Assembly: GCF_004138165.1 (NCBI RefSeq)
Contig: NZ_RYFF01000016.1
Coordinates: 1 to 64,000 of the forward strand
Direction of reading: 5' to 3'
Length of the DNA stretch: 64,000 nucleotides
Origin: Candidatus Chloroploca sp. Khr17
Lineage (GTDB): Bacteria; Chloroflexota; Chloroflexia; Chloroflexales; Chloroflexaceae
Part shown: positions 61,224 to 64,000 of the stretch, piece by piece
How positions within the stretch are numbered: position 1 is the stretch's first letter
How the letters are laid out: each line of letters begins with the position of its first letter
The notes under the pieces: model-generated
Told to the model about the DNA's origin: nothing
Database searches by the model: none
What the model saw: the letters and a program-made list of their open reading frames with translations, nothing else
Program-made: the position numbers and the translations under genes

Positions 61224-62051
61224 ATGTTTTTGCGACCATGGCGGGCCACGTCGCTCGTTGCTCTTTGTTTGCTGCTCTTGCTGATGCTGGCAACGTGTAC
61301 CTCTACGAGTCCCCTTGCCGGTTCAGCACTCTATGTCCAGCAGATCACCAGTAGTCCACAAGAGTTCAGTGGGCAAGAAATTACCGTTGATGGGGCCTAC
61401 CTCTGGCGCCCCGGCGATCCGACCATTTCGGTGCTGGCCCTCGGTGTCAGTACCCTTGACAATGGCCTCGATGCCGAACCACTCGGTGAGGCGATCTGGG
61501 TTGAGGGCTTCCCTGCCGAGGTAACTGAACACCTCCATCGCCCCGGTGATGCGGTCTATGGCTTTGTGCGCGTGCGCGGTCGCTTTGACTCGGGCGGTAG
61601 CTTTGGCCCCAATGGGCAGTTTCAACATCAACTGACGATCACCTCGGCGGAACCAATTGAACGCATTCGTCGCGTCGAACATCGGATTGAAGATCAACCC
61701 CTCGGTGAGGGTAAGGTCAGTTTTTTTGAACTTCAGCGCAATCCGCAACAGTACCACGAGCAGACGATTACGACCCGTGGGTATTATTTCTGGAATTCGG
61801 TCATCTATGTGCTCGCTGAAGGTGTGAGTACCGAGGAAGGTGGGGCCGGGCCGCAACCGCTTGGTGCGCCTATTTGGATGGAGGGCTTTCCGCCTGATCA
61901 GTCGGCCAATCTGAATGTTGGACCCAATAATAGCTTTGTCTGGGGTCTCGTTGAGGTGACCGGTCGCTTCCAGACCGGTGGTGGCTTTGGACGTGATGGG
62001 GCCTACGAGAGTGTCTTTTTTGTTGAGTCAGCCGTGGCTTTGCCACAATAG
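61224..62051 (+). CDS. Lipoprotein with two tandem OB-like domains
   Basis: A 275-residue exported lipoprotein. The signal peptide ends in MLATC (Cys at about 25). The mature part is an internal duplication: repeat 1 (about 38-150) with SPQEFSGQEITVDGAYLWRP, LALGVSTLD and VRVRGRFDSGGSFG; repeat 2 (about 165-275) with NPQQYHEQTITTRGYYFWNS, LAEGVSTEE and VEVTGRFQTGGGFG. The beta-rich pattern resembles small OB-like domains, but I recognise no named family. It is followed 17 bp later by rimI. Confidence 0.75.
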   Translation: MFLRPWRATSLVALCLLLLLMLATCTSTSPLAGSALYVQQITSSPQEFSGQEITVDGAYLWRPGDPTISVLALGVSTLDNGLDAEPLGEAIWVEGFPAEVTEHLHRPGDAVYGFVRVRGRFDSGGSFGPNGQFQHQLTITSAEPIERIRRVEHRIEDQPLGEGKVSFFELQRNPQQYHEQTITTRGYYFWNSVIYVLAEGVSTEEGGAGPQPLGAPIWMEGFPPDQSANLNVGPNNSFVWGLVEVTGRFQTGGGFGRDGAYESVFFVESAVALPQ

Positions 62052-62068
62052 GAATTTGTGCCGGCCAG

Positions 62069-62719
62069 ATGTACTATTTTATTGAGCCAATGGTCGAGGA
62101 TGATGTGCCCTACGTTCAGGCCATTGAACAGCAAAGTTTTACGACATCCTGGTCGGCCAATACGTATCGCCGCGAAATTCGCAATACCCAGAGTTGCCGC
62201 TATGTCGTTGCTAAGGCGAGCGGCGCTCCCCCTACGTCGCTTAGCAAGCATGGCGGGGTACCCAATGCACAGCGGACAGGTATCTTCAGCCAGCTTGTCA
62301 GCACGCTTTTGCTGGGTATGCCCGCTCAGTTGACCCCTCAGGTCACCAACCCTATCGTTGGCTACGGGGGGCTCTGGGTGACCCTCGAAGAAGCCCATGT
62401 GACAGCCATCGCGGTCGATCCGATCCATCGTGGTCGCGGCATCGGTGAACTGATGCTCACGACCTTGATTGACCACGCCTATGAGTTGTCGGCACAGATG
62501 CTTACCCTTGAAGTACGGGTAAGTAATCATACCGCCCAACAACTCTACCTCAAGTATGGCTTTCAGGTCGTTGGAAGTCGTCGACGCTACTACACCGATA
62601 ATGGCGAAGATGCACTGATTATGTCCACCGATTCAATTCACACACCCGACTACAAAAATCGGCTACGTGACCACCGCCGCCACCTCTTGGCCCGCCTCCA
62701 GGCCCAGAGTAAACCGTAG
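62069..62719 (+). CDS. rimI: Ribosomal-protein-alanine N-acetyltransferase RimI with insertion
   Basis: GNAT acetyltransferase of the RimI type, 216 residues. The fold begins IEPMVEDDVPYVQAIEQQSF and the acetyl-CoA motif is VTAIAVDPIHRGRGIGELML; EVRVSNHTAQQLYLKYGFQV and RRRYYTDNGEDALIM are RimI-like. It is about 60 residues longer than typical RimI: an insertion of about 40 residues (about 55-95, GAPPTSLSKHGGVPNAQRTG and following) lies between the second and third strands, and the C-terminus has a basic tail. Other RimI-related targets are possible. Confidence 0.85.
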   Translation: MYYFIEPMVEDDVPYVQAIEQQSFTTSWSANTYRREIRNTQSCRYVVAKASGAPPTSLSKHGGVPNAQRTGIFSQLVSTLLLGMPAQLTPQVTNPIVGYGGLWVTLEEAHVTAIAVDPIHRGRGIGELMLTTLIDHAYELSAQMLTLEVRVSNHTAQQLYLKYGFQVVGSRRRYYTDNGEDALIMSTDSIHTPDYKNRLRDHRRHLLARLQAQSKP

Positions 62720-62730
62720 GAGAGGCAAAG

Positions 62731-62746
62731 CCCGCTGCAGTGCGGG
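62731..62746. terminator. Weak stem-loop between convergent genes
   Basis: CCCGC and GCGGG arms around TGCAGT lie between the rimI stop and the SPL-family gene stop. No strong U tract. Confidence 0.35.
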
Positions 62747-62757
62747 TGCTTCACCCC

Positions 62758-63813
62758 CTACCGAGAGGCGATGAGTCTGCGCACCTCGTTCGCAAGTGGG
62801 CTGCGCCTCAGGTCATCTGCAACCACCTGTTTGGTGTAGACCTGGTCGGCGAGCTGCCGGTGGAGCTCGGCCATCTGGTCACGTCCACCCACCCGATCAC
62901 GAAAAGCCGCATGCTTCAAGAGCAAGGCAGCCTCGTTGTGCGGGGCTAGTTTGCCCGCAAAGATATGCTGCGGTACCCGCGCCTCAAGCCCGAGCCCGTT
63001 GCAGCGATCCATAACAACGGTATCACGATCATGACGGTAGCGTGGGTTGACAATAGCCTGATCGCCGTAGATATCGCGGTAGTAACTCACCGGGTATGAA
63101 CCGAGCCGGGCCAGGATCTCGTTGATGCGCACCCGGTGTCGTTCATTGGCAAGGTGCAGATAGTCCCAGATCACAAAGTCAACCCCGGCATCAGCCGCTG
63201 CCCGTAAAACGCTGCGAATGTTGCTGTTGGTATCGTTGACATAGGGCATGATCGGAACAAACGCCACCCCCACCGGGATGCCTGCCCGCTTGAGTTCGGC
63301 CAGCATATCGAGACGCACCGCCGGCGCGGGGGCTTTGCCTTCGAGCCGTGACGCCATGTGCTGATCAACCGTCAGCAGGGTCGTCACAACGAGCGCAAGG
63401 CTCTGTTCGTTGATCCGCTGCAGCAGCGCGAGATCTTCGAGGATCAACGGACTCTTGGTCATCACCAGGGTCGGGCGTTGCTGATCAGCCAAGATCTGCA
63501 ACGTCTGACGGGTCAAACGGTAGGTCTGCTCGGCAGGTTGGTACGGGTCGCTCAACGCGGTGATCGCAATCAGGTCGCCCTGGTCAACGCCAGCAAGTTC
63601 GGCGGTCAGGTGTTCGGCAAGATCAACCGGCACCCGAATGGTTTCATTCAAGGGTCGTTCACTGTAGACCCAGCTATCACAATACGGACAGCCAAACTCG
63701 CACCCGTTATAAATACTGAGGGTATAGCTCGAAAGAAAAAATTCATTGATGGTTGGACGCCGCACACTCAGGGCTGGCATGCCTTTGAGCGGTTCCCGAA
63801 CATAGTAGGCCAT
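62758..63813 (-). CDS. SPL-family radical SAM protein
   Basis: A 351-residue radical SAM enzyme related to spore photoproduct lyase-like proteins. The cluster motif is CEFGCPYC (Cys38, Cys42, Cys45). DLIAITALSDPYQPAEQTYR and LVMTKSPLILEDLALLQRIN are typical of the Rv2578c-like branch, as is IPVGVAFVPIMPYVND. The enzyme cleaves SAM to a deoxyadenosyl radical. The substrate is not known; repair of UV-damaged DNA cannot be assumed for this branch. It follows an inositol monophosphatase gene. Confidence 0.87.
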   Translation of the reverse strand: MAYYVREPLKGMPALSVRRPTINEFFLSSYTLSIYNGCEFGCPYCDSWVYSERPLNETIRVPVDLAEHLTAELAGVDQGDLIAITALSDPYQPAEQTYRLTRQTLQILADQQRPTLVMTKSPLILEDLALLQRINEQSLALVVTTLLTVDQHMASRLEGKAPAPAVRLDMLAELKRAGIPVGVAFVPIMPYVNDTNSNIRSVLRAAADAGVDFVIWDYLHLANERHRVRINEILARLGSYPVSYYRDIYGDQAIVNPRYRHDRDTVVMDRCNGLGLEARVPQHIFAGKLAPHNEAALLLKHAAFRDRVGGRDQMAELHRQLADQVYTKQVVADDLRRSPLANEVRRLIASR

Positions 63814-63836
63814 ACAAACCTCAACTAGAAAAGGTC

Positions 63837-64000
63837 TCAGCCTGCGGCACGTGCGGCAGCCAATTCCTGGATCAGTTCGGCGTGAATTTTACCATTCGAG
63901 GCCACCATCCGTTCCTCAGCGGGGTGCCACGGTTGCCCCTGCCAATCTGTGATCATACCACCGGCTTCTTCAATCAGCAAAGCCCCTGCGGCAACATCCC
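63837..64000 (-). CDS. Inositol monophosphatase family protein (partial, 5' end outside window)
   Basis: Only the last 53 codons are inside the window. The frame ends DVAAGALLIEEAGGMITDWQ followed by GQPWHPAEER and a helical tail. The DVAAG motif with its metal-binding Asp and EAGG are the C-terminal signatures of inositol monophosphatase-like sugar phosphatases. Substrate cannot be assigned. The gene starts beyond the right edge. Confidence 0.85.
   Translation of the reverse strand, partial: DVAAGALLIEEAGGMITDWQGQPWHPAEERMVASNGKIHAELIQELAAARAAG

Overview
The window looks like a contig from a Chloroflexota bacterium, probably class Chloroflexia. The evidence is gene content and architecture, not a database search: Chlor_Arch_YYY (DUF2298) membrane proteins in both known forms, an ABCDI-type nuo operon, a B-type succinate dehydrogenase (sdhCAB), a ribonuclease Y/SpoVS pair, FHA proteins beside tsaB/tsaE, and moderately high GC. 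Most genes are housekeeping. No rRNA, tRNA, CRISPR array, prophage or intact insertion sequence was seen. The first 20 bases are pure G and look like a sequencing or contig-end artefact.

Layout. 1-3761 (-): complex I genes nuoA-B-C-D-I, with nuoI running off the left end. 3935-6415 (-): tsaE-tsaB (tRNA t6A synthesis) followed by two FHA proteins. 6459-7657: four strong hairpins around a GT87-like membrane protein. 7838-9454 (+): winged-helix/AAA ATPase. 9885-13420 (+): sdhC-A-B. 13472-16221: divergent GT4 and GT39-like glycosyltransferases. 16274-16897 (-): receiver-like protein without a phospho-acceptor Asp. 17001-19778 (-): tight five-gene operon of a split photolyase, moaD, moaE and mutM. 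19798-22928 (-): MoxR ATPase coupled to a sigma/anti-sigma-like membrane protein. 23082-24218 (-): aroB. 24634-26811 (+): CSC-type metal ATPase, overlapping tail to tail with a 2H phosphoesterase. 27544-31148 (+): divergent rpoA, rho, amidase lipoprotein. 31230-32516 (-): SufR-like regulator and superoxide dismutase.

32684-43041 (+) is filled by two giant Chlor_Arch_YYY/glycosyltransferase-like membrane proteins. 43047-45407 (-) encodes a PHP-phosphoesterase/Schlafen-AlbA fusion with a repeated C-terminal module. 45712-49129 (+): methyltransferase, pseudokinase-SH3 protein, GNAT and a nucleotidyltransferase-like protein. 49202-53555 (-): rpsR, then a CHAT-TPR protease-like protein coupled to a Ca/Na antiporter. 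53748-55937: unknown protein, methyltransferase and a reduced cyanophycin-synthetase-like protein. 55941-58715 (-): DEDDh exonuclease with a cNMP/CBS/DUF294 signalling protein. 58876-60882 (-): SpoVS and ribonuclease Y. 61224-62719 (+): duplicated-domain lipoprotein and RimI. 62758-64000 (-): SPL-family radical SAM protein and the end of an inositol monophosphatase.

The strongest leads are the split, order-inverted photolyase with a possible FeS cluster, the PHP-AlbA repeat protein, the MoaD whose Gly-Gly is buried 12 residues before its stop, the sigma/anti-sigma fusion coupled to MoxR, the cyanophycin-synthetase-like protein without ATP-grasp, the CHAT protein coupled to an antiporter, and a recurrent extended -10 promoter (TGn-TATAAT-like), often placed so close to ATG that the mRNA would be leaderless. 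No single multi-gene system that is clearly new was proven.
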